Source of the DNA: Maratus speciosus
Lineage: Eukaryota > Arthropoda > Arachnida > Araneae > Salticidae
NCBI GenBank assembly: GCA_963932465.1
Contig: OZ010800.1
Location: 34,412,852 to 34,476,851 of the forward strand
Direction: 5' to 3'
Length of the DNA stretch: 64,000 nt
In this document: positions 23,577-36,466 of the stretch, piece by piece
Numbering within the stretch: the first letter of the stretch is position 1
Layout: the number at the start of each line of letters is the position of its first letter
Translations under genes and position numbers: made by a program
Notes under the pieces: model-generated
What the model was told of the DNA's origin: nothing
The model's database searches: none
The model's input: only the letters and a program-made list of their open reading frames with translations

Positions 23577-24403
23577 TACCGTATATTTCTGTGTATACGC
23601 GGAGAATTTTTCAGCTTTTTTTTTTTTTTTTTTTTTTTTTCTCAAAAGTAAGGGCGGGGATCGGCTTATACACGAGTCTAAGAAATTTCCAAATTTGATA
23701 TTCTAAAATAAAACGGATGGTAAACATATAAAACATAAAAAATACCTACAAATGTCTAAAAATATTTTAATATTCTACTCTTTCATAATGAAAAAATCAC
23801 CAATCATCGTTTACTATCCAAGTCATTATCAGAATTTTCCAGTAACTCCTTAAAATTGCTTTCTCTCATTGGTACATCAGGATGAATATCATCAATATCT
23901 AGTTGAGCATCATCGCCATCTCCACCAAAAACGGCAACATCCTCAGTTCCATCCATCGTATTACTGATGCAACATTTTTTGAAAGATGATACGACCGTTT
24001 CTAGTGGTAATCCAAGCCAATCTTCTGTCACCCATTCAGAGATAGCAACAATGTCAACTTTTTTTTTTTTAATTTCGCCATTTATCACAGCTGCACCCCC
24101 GGATGACACCCATTCAGTCCATTTCGAGCGGAGTCTGTTTTTAGATGACTCGTTTAGAAAAACGCCCGAATGTTGAAAAATAGAAGTAAGACCACCGGGG
24201 ATCTACCGAAGACCTCTGGGAGATATCAATAATTTTAGAGAGTGTATTTTTTTCTATTAGCTAAGCAAAAAAAAAAAAATGATGCTAAGTTTTCGTTTCC
24301 TGAATTTTTCATCATTATCATCGGCTTATATACGGGTTTCCGATTTTGGACGATTTTTCACTGAAAAGTTGGATACTCTGCTTATACACGGAAATATGCG
24401 GTA
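23577..24403 (-). mobile_element. Deleted pogo-like transposon
   Basis: Left end TACCGTATATTTCTGTGTAT; the reverse complement of the right end reads TACCGCATATTTCCGTGTAT. The flanking TA fits pogo target duplication. Poly-T interrupts the left side (23617-23640). A remnant of the transposase C-terminus lies inside. It directly abuts repeat R. Confidence 0.75.
23804..24109 (-). pseudogene. pogo/jerky-type transposase C-terminal remnant
   Basis: The minus strand encodes VAISEWVTEDWLGLP, then SFKKCCISNTMDGTED, an arrangement seen near the C-terminus of pogo-type (DDE_1) transposases that bind short terminal repeats. The catalytic core and the N-terminal DNA-binding domain are absent, so only the acidic tail of the protein survives. 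The element can at most be mobilised in trans. Confidence 0.65.
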
Positions 24404-24409
24404 CTAATA

Positions 24410-24785
24410 TTACAATAGATACGAGAATGGAAAAGGAAAATAAACATAATTCTAGGATAAAAGAAAGGAAAGAAAAAAAAGGAAAAAATTATTTATTCGT
24501 TAAACTTTTTTTTAAATCTAAACGTTTATAACTGTTGTGTCTATTCTACAAATTACAAATGAACCAAACTTTAAAATGTTCATTTAAAAAAAATATATTA
24601 TAGTAATTTTATTACTTATTCAAATTCAGCGTTTTAAATAACGCACAAATTCAAAGTTTCATCAGTTTTGAATAATAAATAAGAGGGGTAAAATGTATTA
24701 AAAAGTGAAACAATTGATTTTAAATGAGTATGATAGTTATCTAGACAGAACTCGATCACATATTTTGTATTTGATATATTTTTTT
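24410..24785. other. No recognisable gene
   Basis: AT-rich intronic sequence with A-rich runs; nothing recognised. Confidence 0.4.
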
Positions 24786-24793
24786 TCTTTTAA

Positions 24794-25307
24794 CACATAT
24801 TGGACCACACCGATTAAATATTTTTGAAAATTTTTAAAACTTCAATTATATCATTAATATGGTGTAATTAAGCAGATACTAGCAAAATTTTGAAAAAAAG
24901 TTTTTAATTTTTTAAGTAACTATTTGTCCTATAAACAGGACATATTAGTAGAACACATAGTAAGGACATATAAAAACATAACACACATAAACTAATTTTA
25001 TGAGCAAATATTTTATTTTACTTTAAAAACACTGTTTATGTTGTACAAAAATACTCTATGATTTCTCCAATAAAAAGATATTAATAACGGTAAAATTCTA
25101 GATTATAAGATCACAATTCTTAAAGAATGTTTTAAATAGATTTTTAAATTAAATTTTAATTGGTTATTTGGTTTTTTTGTTTATATGTTATACCTTTATG
25201 TATTTTAAAGACGTCATAACAAAAGGTATCCAAAAAATCCTTACCAATTTTATTTTAAAAAATGTTTTATTAGCTGTCCTATTTATAGGACAGTTGTCCA
25301 ATATGGG
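24794..25307. mobile_element. piggyBac-type MITE flanked by TTAA
   Basis: TTAA at 24790-24793 and at 25308-25311 flank ends reading CACATATTGGACC and, reverse-complemented, CCCATATTGGACAACTGTCC. The short TIR and TTAA duplication are the hallmarks of piggyBac-type insertion. GTCCTAT...ATAGGAC palindromes lie inside. No coding capacity. Confidence 0.7.
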
Positions 25308-25311
25308 TTAA

Positions 25312-26045
25312 ACAATACTTTGTAACATCCCAGACATCATAATATGTACCAATTTTTAGATTTTAAAGTGTTTTTCAAACATTAAAATAAATAAATAAAT
25401 AAGTTTCCTTATTTTCTATCTCTCAATAAATTTATTACCCAATTTTCTTTCCGGTATGATTTTTAAATTATTGTAATGAAATTTAGATCGTTATAAGTGT
25501 TTATGATTTTTCAGTTTCAGTTATTAATTTGTTTTGTTTTTTTACAATAAATTTGAATTTACAATGAGTCAAAACAGAATTATTTCTACAAATACATTAC
25601 ATACATTACAAATACTTATTTTACTTTTAAATGCTATTTCTGATCCGCGTCTATATTTCAGAGATAGGGTGTGTTAGCTAATCAACGATGTATATAAAAG
25701 GATTTTTGTCCTTAAATTATTACGTTCTGTACGAATCAATTACTTTGCCACGTTTTTTCAGAGTTTTATTTATCTTCAAAATGCAAATTTAAATGTTCCC
25801 AAAATTCTCGGATACATTTTAACTTATATGGAATGAATTTTTTACGACATTGCTAAGAAGAAATTACCAAATGCTGTATTCACGCGTGAACTTCGAGCGA
25901 ATACGGAATGACAAAGTACACAGTTTCGTATTGAGAATTTGAAATTTCGTATAAAAATAAATAATAATGCACTCCCGAAGAAAATTCAACCATTAGAATA
26001 GATTAGAATCCAATGAGAATCTATGATCAAAGCAGAGAAACTTTA
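25312..26045. other. No recognisable gene
   Basis: AT-rich intronic sequence without recognisable genes, terminal repeats or arrays. Confidence 0.4.
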
Positions 26046-26059
26046 TAATTTTCAGAACG

Positions 26060-26120
26060 ATGGTTATTACAGAGGTTTTTATTTTTGTTGTTCTTATTTT
26101 TGTCTATTGCGTAGCATCAG
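26060..26120 (+). CDS. Possible first coding exon: signal peptide only
   Basis: An ATG at 26060 opens MVITEVFIFVVLIFVYCVAS, a convincing secretory leader. It is preceded by TATAATTTTCAG, which looks like an acceptor, and followed by CATCAG|GTAACC, which looks like a donor. The putative donor GT lies in the terminal repeat of the mariner element that begins at 26117. The frame continues into mariner sequence and stops at 26266. No downstream exon was identified on the plus strand and the product is unknown. It sits antisense within the last intron of the Toll-like receptor. It may be chance or a relic. Confidence 0.25.
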
Positions 26121-27115
26121 GTAACCAAGAAAGCCGTGCGGTTTTCATCAGACATAAAGAACTACCCACAAAAGTTATAAACACTTATTTTATTCTTCGA
26201 AATAATCGCCATTGGCTGCAAATGCATGTTACCAACGATACACAAGCTTATAAACGCACTTTTTGAAAAATATTTCTTTTTTTAATTCCAAATATTGTGT
26301 TATAGCCTCTGTGACATCATCTCGGTTTCGGAACTGCTGTTCCCGCAGGTGATTAATCATGACCAAAAACAGGTAACAGTTGAATTTAACGATGTCTGAG
26401 AAATAAGAATGATGAGGTAAAATTTCCCAGCCCAGTTTTTTGATCGCGTCCCTGGTCACTTTGGCAGTATGAGGTCTGGCATTATCGTTGAGGAAGCTAA
26501 CTCCTCTTCTGATTACCAGCGCTGACTGGTTTTAGAGCAAAGCAGCTAAAACCGTTCGCAACTGTGACGAGTAGACGTCGGGCCCACTTGCTGTGTTTCC
26601 ACACCATCCCATGGTTATGAATATGCGATCGGATGATTTCGTCAGATATTCCAAACTTGTATGCAAGCTCCTGATATGTTTGATCAGGGTTCTGCTTGAT
26701 TTCCTCCTCCAGCTGGACTTCGCTTAGGATGAAAAGACAACCAACGCGGGACTTGTCTTCGAGGCTCTTGTCTCCGGGCGAAAATCGGCTGTACCACTTT
26801 TGAGTGGTCCGTTCATTCTCGGAAGCGTCTCCAAACGCGGAACATATTCTTCTAGCGGCCGCTGCAGCTTTGTTTCCTAATTTGAACTCATAAAGCAAAA
26901 TAAGCCTCAAAATCTCTTTTGTCAACGGCATGTTATTTCAAAAATTGTACTTCCTACAAAACTGACAACGAAACGTGGGATGTGCTGAAAAGCTCTCTAC
27001 TGAATGAGGCTTGAAGGTAATGTACACTTAGGACGCTTTGAGAATCAGTTTGACCACACCTACGCGACAAAACTAACTGCTCTCTTAAACCGCATGAACT
27101 TCATTGGTTACCTGA
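26117..27115 (-). mobile_element. Internally deleted mariner transposon
   Basis: The ends are inverted repeats of about 30 bp: left TCAGGTAACCAAGAAAG, right (reverse complement) TCAGGTAACCAATGAAG, both followed by a TGCGGTTT motif. The length is about 1.0 kb, compared with about 1.3 kb for intact mariners. The transposase inside lacks its middle third. TA follows the right end; the left flank is GCA, so the duplication is not clean. Confidence 0.85.
26229..26931 (-). pseudogene. mariner transposase pseudogene
   Basis: The ATG at 26931 starts a typical mariner N-terminus (MPLTKEILRLILLYEFKLGN) with two helix-turn-helix regions and FSPGDKSLEDKSR. After about 140 codons the frame breaks. It resumes with NDNARPHTAK, carrying the second catalytic Asp, and HHSYFSDIVKFNCYLF, where the family has SPDLAPSDYHLF; the third catalytic Asp seems to remain in the D34D spacing but its surroundings are eroded. 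The segment with the first catalytic Asp is deleted, so the enzyme cannot be active. Confidence 0.85.
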
Positions 27116-27691
27116 TAGTTAAAAAGAATCAAAGGATAGTCATAATTTGAATTCTAAATTTTGCCAAAAAATCGTCATGCTTGGCGATATTTGGAATAGA
27201 GATATATGCGAATGTGCGCGTAAGTATAGATCTACACGCAAACTTTACTGCACATAGGTAGAGAATAATATTAATTATATATAATATTAATATAATAATA
27301 ATATATAATATAATATTAATATTAAAACACTCTAAATTATGAACCAAATATTAACTTGAACACAACAGCGACAATCGCATAGCTGTCAACATTTAAGCTT
27401 TTATCTTACCCGTACAATTTAGTAGTAAAATTTGATTCTTAAATCGGTGAAATCTTCGATTGAATAATGCAAATAATATTATTAAATTTTAGTTGTATTA
27501 GAAAAGCGTAAAAGTTGGCAGCTATTCAACCGAATTTTGTTAGATGTAGAAAACGTATTTAAAAAATGTATCTATAAATGACATTTAATTCGTAAAATAA
27601 TAGAAATCTGCTTGATGAAGGTGAAAATTATTTTCAGTAGATCGTTTGCGTAAGCTCGCTCATTCTCTTAATGGCTGACAATTAAACGAGT

Positions 27692-28802
27692 TACAGTCGT
27701 GGAAAAAAAAGTAAACACCCCTATTAACTCTGCAACTAATTACAATAGAAGTACGTTACTGGTACCAAACGATTGGAAATAAAGTCTACTTTTAAATGAT
27801 GCATATAAAATTTGCTTAGGGGGACATATAGAAATCAAAACCAGACCAAAATTTGTTTTTTCCAAAGATAACACCCGATTCTGACAATATATTTTGAATC
27901 TTCGGTTCAAACTATACCTAGAAAATAAATTTTAGGTGATTTTGATGATAAGTTTTAAAATTATAAACATTTAAAATTTAGAGCTTCTAATGTTAAATTA
28001 CATTAATTTTCATATTTTTGTTAATAACTCCTGAAATTATAATCCTAATATGATATTTTCTTGTTTGGATATAGTACTAAAAACCCAAACATAAATACAT
28101 TGAATCTGTAATTTTGAAAAATTTTATAATATGAATTATATAATTAATATTCGATAAAAACATTAATTGAAACCTATATATATATATATATATTGATAGA
28201 TTTATATTTATTATGTCCTGCTTGATGCGAATTCTCAATTTCAAATTTTTCTTCCAAGTAGTTTTCGAATTGTGAGTAAAAACGTCAAAATGATGGTTTA
28301 AGTCCATGATCTCCAGAAAAGAATAATTTTAAAAGTATATATTCCCCCCATTTTATTGAAACATATGGGCTGGCAATAGTCGAAACATATTAATCTAGTG
28401 AAATGTTTATATTGGCAAGAAATAATACATTAATAGAAAAGACATAGTTATTCTGTAGCATTTCAATAATCGAGTACCGAACTTCAATTTGGATACTGCC
28501 CCTAAAATATGTTCATTTTAAAATAATTAATCTCTCGGCAACTAATCATACGATTTTTATGAGAATTTGGATTTAGGCTAATTGATCAGTGTAGAATATA
28601 TTTATGATGTGAAACTTGGGAACTGTTATTGAAAAAAAAACAACGTTTGGGTTCCTTTTGTTATGTAGTCTCCTTAAGCAAATGTTTTATACATCATATA
28701 AAAGTAATTTTTATTTCCAATCGCTTGGTACCAATAACTTTCTTCTACAATAATTTGTTGCAGAGATAGTTGGTGTGTTTACTTTTTTTATCCACGACTG
28801 TA
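27692..28802. mobile_element. Tc1/mariner-type element T, copy 2 (complete, non-autonomous)
   Basis: Both ends read TACAGTCGTGGAAAAAAAAG inverted, with arms of about 150 bp (27692-27840 and 28648-28802). The interior (28430-28560) matches the inverse of 7200-7340 in copy 1. No transposase frame. A hAT-like element starts 4 bp after its right end. Confidence 0.8.
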
Positions 28803-28805
28803 CAT

Positions 28806-31245
28806 TAGGGTGGAGTGAAAATGACCGAAAAAAAAAATTTTTTTTAATTTTTCTTCAGATAGGTCTAAAAAGTTGCCTTTTGGCATGCTGAATATAAGGT
28901 TAAAATTTAATTTCAATTGGAATTCATCTTTAGGGCTCTACCAGCTCTTAAAGATATTGCCCTTAAACATGAAAAACCAAGATTTCACTATGTAGTATAA
29001 ACTATTTTCAAAAAAAGTTTTTTTACTAAATTTCTAATTTTAGTAAAATAAACCCATAAATATTGATTGATTAAAGTTTGCTTGTGAATAATCGAAGTGT
29101 CGTCATGTTTTAACACCTTATATTGTAAAGATAACCTTAAAATATGAATTACATTGTTGTAAAAAAGGTAAAGAAAAAGCACAATAATTAGACATACAGT
29201 TTACTTATATTTTTCGAATATACATAAAATATAGTTCTTTAAATATATAGGAAAGACATTGTACTGAACATATAGTATTATAATAAAAATAATATATAGG
29301 ATGTACTGTAAAATTATCTTTCATTTCACTCTAAATCCTTTCGTAATTTTTATTTTTACTCCAGTATAGCCGTCCCTTGCTTTTACTACTACAGTCGCTA
29401 ACTATGCTTCAGTGACTAATTTCACGCATATTTCAATATATACGATATATTGAATATGACACGGAAACTTTTAGAATTGAAAAGTTGGGACCGATCTTTT
29501 TATGAGAACTTTCAGATCCTCTCTTGATACTCTATTAAGAATGTGGGGTGATGTGATTTTACATTCTTGTCAATCAATAATGATAATGTAGTCTATAGCA
29601 CTGAAGTTCAATATTGGAATATGAAACTTTCTTCTTGTTGAACACTCCACTTTCCTTGCTTTCAAAATTCTTCGGAATCCAAGCACTCGAACATAATTTC
29701 TTTCATCAGTTATGATCCTTATTATTTTTTTTTTCAATGACATGTATGCGTTTCGTTGAATAACGGGATCGATAATCATCATTAAATCTTCCCTAAAATA
29801 ACGAAACAACTTAAATGTTTTTTTGTTTTTTTTTTTACATTTTGAGCTCCTTTTTTGCAGGAAGAATCTTTCTTAATGTGAAACAAATACGTGAATATAC
29901 TTTCATTACAAATTCAGCCATAATCTTCAGATTTTGGACAAGATTTTGACTTCCAATATGCAATCTAAGTAATCGATTGGCAGTTGTCAACAATCTATGG
30001 TGACACATTTTACATGGATTGCAATTTACTAGATTTAAGGAGCATTTGGCAGATGAAAATATTTGACAAATGTCATAAAATAGTTTTGGTCTGTACTTAA
30101 CTCTCTACAGTTAATTTCTGGGAGACAAGAGCAGATTTTTTTTAAATTCCACAACCGTCTATTGTTTACATTTATCCAACGATTTTCTGATAGGAACAGA
30201 AAGGTGTCATGGGCCGGTAGTTTGTCCATCAAGTTCAGAAAATTAATGACACAATGGCAATTCGTTTGCGTGAAGTTGGCATATTAATCACTGCAAGGGA
30301 TGATTAATCTTTGTTTAAAGAAATCTAATAGCACCATTCTTTTTCCTAAGTGTTTATAGTTCTTCCGTCACAACCTATAGCCATAAGTTTATCAACATTT
30401 CAGTTGTTTTCAGTGCAATGTTTTAAAATGCTTTCTGCTATATTCTTTCCTGATCCAGAAGATGGTGTAATGTGTCCCGGACACAGTGAATTTGACTCTT
30501 CAATCAGATAAGAATATAAGTGTTCTCCACTTATAGTTCTTCGATGTAATCTATCTCAAATTTTCCATCATTTCTTTTAGATGTGAGGAATCAAATAAGC
30601 TTCTGGTATTAAAAAAAATTGTTGTCTGTCATTTGATCTATAGGCTTCTGGGAAACTACAATAATTGATGCTTTCTTTGAATTTCTTCGATCTTTTCTTT
30701 TAGGATTTCAATTACCTCTGACTTTGGTGGATCTTTACCATTCCTGTTGTGTTCTAATTATTGTGTTGCATAAAAATAGTACTTTATAACATCTGCCATT
30801 GGTGGCAAAACAGCTTTATTTAGTTTTGAAGGGGCACCAAATAGGGGATATTCCATTGCACTTCTAGTAATGGTAAACTATGACTTGCTTCCACACGCAC
30901 TCACTTAAAAATGACTCTAAAATTAGAACAAACAATATTTAAAGCTCAATAATACATTTCAAATATTTTAAAATAAAGATTTAAAGTTTAAATATGATAA
31001 AGGAAATTACACTAAACATTTTAAATACCAATTTTTCAAATGAGATTAACAAAAAACCCTGTAAATGTACAATTTATGATAAGTACCCATTGCGTGAAAC
31101 AGTGAAAATATAAATGTCCTGGTAGAGCCCTGAAGGAGTTTTTCAAGATTCATGAAATTTTGCACGTATATTAGAGGTACTAAAAGGCAACTTTTGGCAT
31201 TATCCAAAATCAAAATTCCAACTTTCGTTTTTTCACTCCACCCTA
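28806..31245 (-). mobile_element. hAT-like transposon with perfect 8-bp target duplication
   Basis: TAGGGTGGAGTGAAAA at 28806 is matched by its inverse ending at 31245. The 8-bp sequence CTGTACAT occurs at 28798-28805 and 31246-31253, a perfect duplication of the size made by hAT (and P) elements. The total length of about 2.4 kb and a decayed internal gene suggest a once-autonomous copy. The target was the last bases of Tc1-type element T copy 2. Confidence 0.8.
29570..30740 (-). pseudogene. Decayed hAT-like transposase-like gene
   Basis: The minus strand contains, in broken frames and in the expected order, GHITPSSGSGKNIAESILKH (about 30410-30480), LMAIGCDG (about 30370), a CRELSTDQNYFMTFVKYF stretch (about 30060-30115) and KFHIPILNFSAIDYIIIID near 29570-29630. 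I recall this set of motifs from a family of uncharacterised transposon-encoded proteins in arthropods and cnidarians; I cannot search to confirm it. Many stops and shifts separate the pieces, so the gene is dead. Confidence 0.5.
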
Positions 31246-31445
31246 CTGTACATTTGTGGGAAGTTCCGTATTTAAGAGTTTTACACAGTACAGCAGCGTC
31301 TCTTCGTTTTTGTTCAGGCATAGACAGAGGCGGATTTGTAAAAAATGCTTTGGGGCAAAAAAAATGGGTTATTTTTATTTTTAGAATAAATAAACAAATA
31401 AGAAAACATTTAATATATTTTTCATAAAAATTTTAACATGCATAC

Positions 31446-31575
31446 CGTGAAAGAATAAACACCGTCCTCTTTGACTTTTGAACTGCATGTGCGATGTTAT
31501 CAACAATGGGTTCTCCCGGTCTAAAATGTCGATAATGTAGACATAAGCGAATGTTAGGATCTCTATTTTCAATTT
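31446..31575 (-). CDS. Toll-like receptor exon: TIR middle with BB loop
   Basis: A clean acceptor (TTTATTTTCTTTCAG) and donor (TCACG|GTATGC) bound 130 nt that enter in phase 1 and leave in phase 2, matching both neighbours. The exon encodes IRLCLHYRHFRPGEPIVDNI, TIR box 2 with the BB loop that contacts adaptors, then HAVQKSKRTVFILS. Most Toll TIRs have RDF or RDW at the start of the loop; here it is RHF. Three residues on, the Pro-Gly pair is kept. The frame is intact. The hAT-like element ends only 200 bp downstream in the intron. Confidence 0.93.
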
Positions 31576-31629
31576 CTGAAAGAAAATAAAAGACATATAA
31601 AGAATAAATTCATCATGCTTCACCAGGTC

Positions 31630-32300
31630 AATCTAGAAATTATTTAATAATAACTTTGCAGACATCAATCAGATATGTAGAAAAGGAAAATGAAAAAACT
31701 TCACAAATAAAAGAAGTCAGCATGAAAAAAGTGTATTGAGTTTTTCTTAATATTGATTAACTGTACTTCTTTTTATGAAATAAAACTTTTTTTTTCATGA
31801 AAAATAATAAACATTTATCAAAAGCGATTGAAATAATAAAAATTTAGAATTATCTTTTTTTGTGCATATTAGACATGCATGTAGACATATTCCAACATAT
31901 TTTCATTTTACGAAAGTTTGACAAAAAAAAAAAAATCTAGTAGAAGGTACTTACAATACCTGGTTGCAATTCTTTTTCAAAGCTAAAAAATTACAAAGAA
32001 ATATAAATTTAGAAAAATTAAAACTCCTGAATTTTATTAAACTAAAATGCACTAAAAAGTAGATTTTTTTTTTCAATCGGTGAGTGAAATAGATAATTTT
32101 CGAGATTATTTAGTAACTTCCCTATATTTACGTCTTACGAAACATATAAATTAACAAATAAAAGCAAAGCATACAAATTTTATTAATATCTAGTTAAAAT
32201 ACTAATATAGTTAAAGCTTTTTCTTTCACAATACATTAATAAAGAAATTTTGTCAAAAATATACATTAATAAAAAATGCTACACCCCCCGCCCTCTTTGG
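31630..32300. other. No recognisable gene
   Basis: AT-rich intronic sequence between the TIR-middle exon and the repeat block at 32330; nothing recognised. Confidence 0.4.
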
Positions 32301-32329
32301 TGCGTTCGTAATCACCTATAGTCGTCGTC

Positions 32330-34450
32330 TGGTCTATCCACCTGTCTGTCCGTCTGTCCCGACTGAATGGTTTGAAATTTAATATATACTAGCAGGCTAT
32401 GCCCGCTGCGCTGGTCAATTTTTCCAAGTGAACCTTGAATCAAACGAATGATGAATTTGATCTTGTGATTTAAAGAAATAAGACCTTTAACTGAATGTCC
32501 TTCCGCAGTGCTGAATCTATATGAAACGCCATTGTGCTATTATATTTTCTAATCCTCAGACAAAATTTCAGCTGTTACGGTCTAACTCAAGATTATCCCT
32601 CACAGTAGGATTTGGTAAAGAATGATAGCACAATATACGATATTTCATTTTGTATCAGAGCATTCTCGTTAGAAAGAGCCAATATGGTGAGAGTTCCGAT
32701 CACAGAATTTTCCTCCTCTATATTTTTAAATTATTTAAAGAAAATGTATTTTAAAATCTCAGTTTAACCTGAAGCTATAAACCAGTTTTTTTTTAATTGT
32801 GTATTGTCCCATGTTATACATTATAGCCTCCATGTTGCAATGTGCAATCTAAATGTTTAGTACTTTTCTGGTATTTCAACACCATTGTCGGCAAGCGCAA
32901 TTGTTTGCATAAAACGAAGCATTTGAAAAAAAATAACATTGTTGGAGCGAAAGTTATCATTTTAAAAATATATCATTTCAAAATTACAGAGTTTAGAGAA
33001 CTATTTTATTGAGCGAATACAAATATATACTGAAAATAAAAACACAAATAAATATTATACAATAAAATATTTTATTTTAAATAGCAATTTAAACTACACA
33101 CTGAAATTGAGTCTCTTAGCAATGCTGTAAACATTTCCATTTTTGAATCAGCGAAAAATGAAATTATAACTTAATTTTACTTAATAATAAAAATATTTCC
33201 GATTGGAAAAATAGTAAATGAAATAATGTATTGTTACGACTAAATAATAATTGAAGCCAAAAGTGATCCACGTTCAAAAAATAGCAAGTTACAATGTTTG
33301 GCGCAATTCGGGCATCAGAAAGTGAGATTTGTTGCCAAATAGTATAAACAGTGATGAAAAAAAACTTGATGGGCTATTTAGCTTTAATATATTTATTTTA
33401 AATGTATGTATATTATTAATGTTTTTTCATACAACCCCCAGCAGTGCTGGGGTTTTCTACCAGGATATGCGCAGGCAGACCAAACTATTCTTAAAAGACT
33501 TTATTTTACCTTTAATTTGGCATCGGTTTTATCCCGTAACTCGATGACGTGATAGTGAAGCCAAAATGACGACTTGGCGCCCGCTACTACTCATATCGTA
33601 CCACGAAATGTCAAGGCAAATCAGTCATTCGTTTATCTACCCCTAATAATCTTGTCCTACATGACGATTTCATACCATAACTCGATGACGTGTTAAAACT
33701 GTCAAAATTAGAAATTGGTGCACCGCTGTGCTCGTCTCGTACCAAGATATGACGAGACAGACTCAAATATTCTTATTGTACTGATATGTATCTTTAATGT
33801 GCCAAATTTTCAAGCCGTAACTCGATGACGTGATTACACCACCAAAATTAAGAATTGGCACCCCGCTCTGCTCATCTCCTACCGAGATATGACGAGGCAG
33901 ACTGAAATATTCGTATTGTACTAATCACTATGTTTAATGTGCAAAAATTTCAAGCCGTAACTCAATGACGGTATAGCACTGTCAAAATAGGGAATTGGCG
34001 CCCCGTTCTTCTCGCTTTGTACCAAGTTATGCCGAATCAGTCATTTTCTCACATACAGTTAATAAAATTTTCCTAAACCCCGAATTCATCTTGAAAGTCG
34101 ATTCGAAGTAATAGATATTGCAATGTAATGTAAAATATTATGTTTATAGGGTTTTAATTGTACATTATGACGTATTTTTTGATATAGATATTAGTCTGCC
34201 GGGGGATTCTACCAGGATATGCGCAGGCAGACTAAAATATTCTTAAAAGACTTTTTTTTTACATTTATTTTTGGAACCGGTTTCATCCCGTAACTCGATG
34301 ATTACGAGTTGGCTCAAAATGACGAGTTGGCGCCCACTGCTGCACCTATCGTACCAAGAAATGTCAAGGCAGAACAGTCATTCCTTAATCTACTCCTAAA
34401 AATCATGTCCTGCATCATGATTTCATCCCGTAACTCGATGACGTAGTCAT
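32330..34450. repeat. Complex repeat: CTGT microsatellite, TACTAGCAGG segment and tandem units
   Basis: A CTGTCTGTCCGTCTGTCC microsatellite (about 32342-32360) is followed by ATATACTAGCAGGCTATGCC. Units of about 110-140 bp follow at about 33440-34450, each with CCGTAACTCGATGACGTG, GGCGCCC and TACCAAGATATGACGAGGCA motifs. The first and last units are closest to each other (both have TCTACCAGGATATGCGCAGG). About 32400-33430 lacks recognisable genes. Confidence 0.6.
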
Positions 34451-34829
34451 TCGTGTCGCCGCTGCCCGGCCTATTCGCCTTTATGCACTAAATTATTCGC
34501 CATTTTTAAACAAATAATTTCAGTACTCCCAGAAAACATGCTTTTTCCACTATTTCTTCCCAGAAATATGAAAAAGAGGAGGAAAATCTGTTTATTACTT
34601 GCACGTATGCGTATTGGCTGTATTAACACCAAAGTTTGAATTTATTTTTTAAATGAACAAGAAAGAAAAATGACGCGTTAAGCATAGATTATGAAACATT
34701 TTCCAACACTTCCTGAATGCTTTAACAGAACTTCGTTATTTAGGGAAATAAGGTATAAAAGAAAACTAAGTAAACATTTTAGAAAAACATTTGAAAAACT
34801 CATTTCAGCAACTACCGTCCATAGCATAT

Positions 34830-35965
34830 ATGTATTCCAATTCTTTTGAACAGCCCTATATTTGATCTGTAGGCTGATATATATATACTATATCATGGGG
34901 AAAATCAGTTTAGCAAGAAAACGCATAACAGTTTGAAATTTCTCTTTCAGTAATTTATACTAATATATTAAAACATACTTGTATACTTTTGTGGAACCCT
35001 GTAGTTAACCTAGTACCTTTATTACACGCCACTATTTAGCTAAAGTTTAATTCAAACTGAAACACTCTTCAAACTATTGAAATCACATTTCCAAAAATTA
35101 TTTATAGACGACCATGCATCCAATTCTTTGAGTTACCCTGTATACCATTTTATCTATGTTTTAGAAACATTTCTTAGTAAACTAAGTGCAGTTCAGCGTA
35201 AAAATGCATAACTCATTTAAAAACCACCTTTAAGCAGTTTGCAGTCATACCCAATAACCATTACGAATTCTTTTGTGTAGCCCGGTATATGAATTATTGC
35301 ATTTATACACACCATATACTATGCATAAATATAGTGAAACATAAAAGCATTTAAAATAATTAAAAAGGAGCTTCCAGCAATCATCGCTACTGTACAGTAT
35401 TTTTAATCAATATAGTACCTGAAATCTTTTGTGTGTCCCTGCAAAGGCTATGCACTTCGTATTATACATAAGATAAGTTATGGTAAAGCTCAGAGACGTA
35501 TATAAATTTCATTATACATGAAATAATTTAACATAATTAAAATACGCCGCAAATAATTCCCTCCACCCCTATATCATTATGTAACGGGATTATTTTGTAT
35601 GGCCCCTGTAAATGAATAATAACTATTCTTTGCATTGCATATTCTACCGAATGCATATTTTATTGCGCTTGATAAATGCATATCAATTTTATTATGTTTG
35701 AAAGAATGTAAAATCATTAAAAATCATTTTAAACGATTTTTCCCATAGGCCGTAATGTAACGGAAAACTTTTGACTGTCCCTGTAAATGAACTAAACATG
35801 CTACAAACTTTATTTGAAATACGGAACATGCTATGGTAAACTTTATTAACATCCAAAAATTTCAGGTCAATCCGAGTATATTTACGGAAGTTAGAACGCG
35901 GACAGACGGCCAGACAAACTGAAGTCATAAACACTTTTCAACTATGTTGGAAAGTTTTAAAAACC
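34830..35965 (-). repeat. Dispersed repeat R, copy 3 (about seven diverged units)
   Basis: A motif like TTCTTTTGTGTGTCCCTGTA recurs near 34850, 34990, 35125, 35265, 35425, 35590 and 35765. The array ends with GGACAGACGGCCAGACA and CTTTTCAACTATGTTGGAAA, the mirror of the start of copy 1 at 8795. It is an old, slowly expanded array in the same family as 8795-9479 and 22870-23560. Confidence 0.65.
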
Positions 35966-36466
35966 GAAAATTCAATAGATTAATATTTCTAATTTATTTA
36001 AAAACGAACAAACAAAAATAATACTTTTGCATTAAAAAATGTAATAATTTTCTCATTCATTTAAACTTATTCACAATTTGTGTTTTAGAATATTAAGAAA
36101 TATTCGTATGTAAAAAGTATTGTAAACAATCACATTTAAAAAATATATACTAAGTCAATCAAATTAAGAAATCGATTTTGTTCAAAAAACATCAAGCGTT
36201 TTTTCTCGAATTTAATTCAAAATATAATCTTCATATTTTACATCTAACAATCAAATTATATCCCACTAAAATTATATCTAATATGTAATGATTTTTATCC
36301 TCTATCATTCTATAAGCGTTAAAAACTCCAACTATTATTTCATAATTTCAAAATGTCCTGCAATGAAGCTTAATTTTCCGAACTTTCTGAACAAACATTT
36401 AACAAGCCTACCAATCCCCTATTTTAAGAAAATCCGTATCTTTATTTTTAAATAGGCCTAAAGCAA

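Noticed and set aside
31046..31427. Overlapping 91-codon frames on both strands as genes
   Set aside because: They lie across the terminal repeat of the hAT-like element and show no domain.
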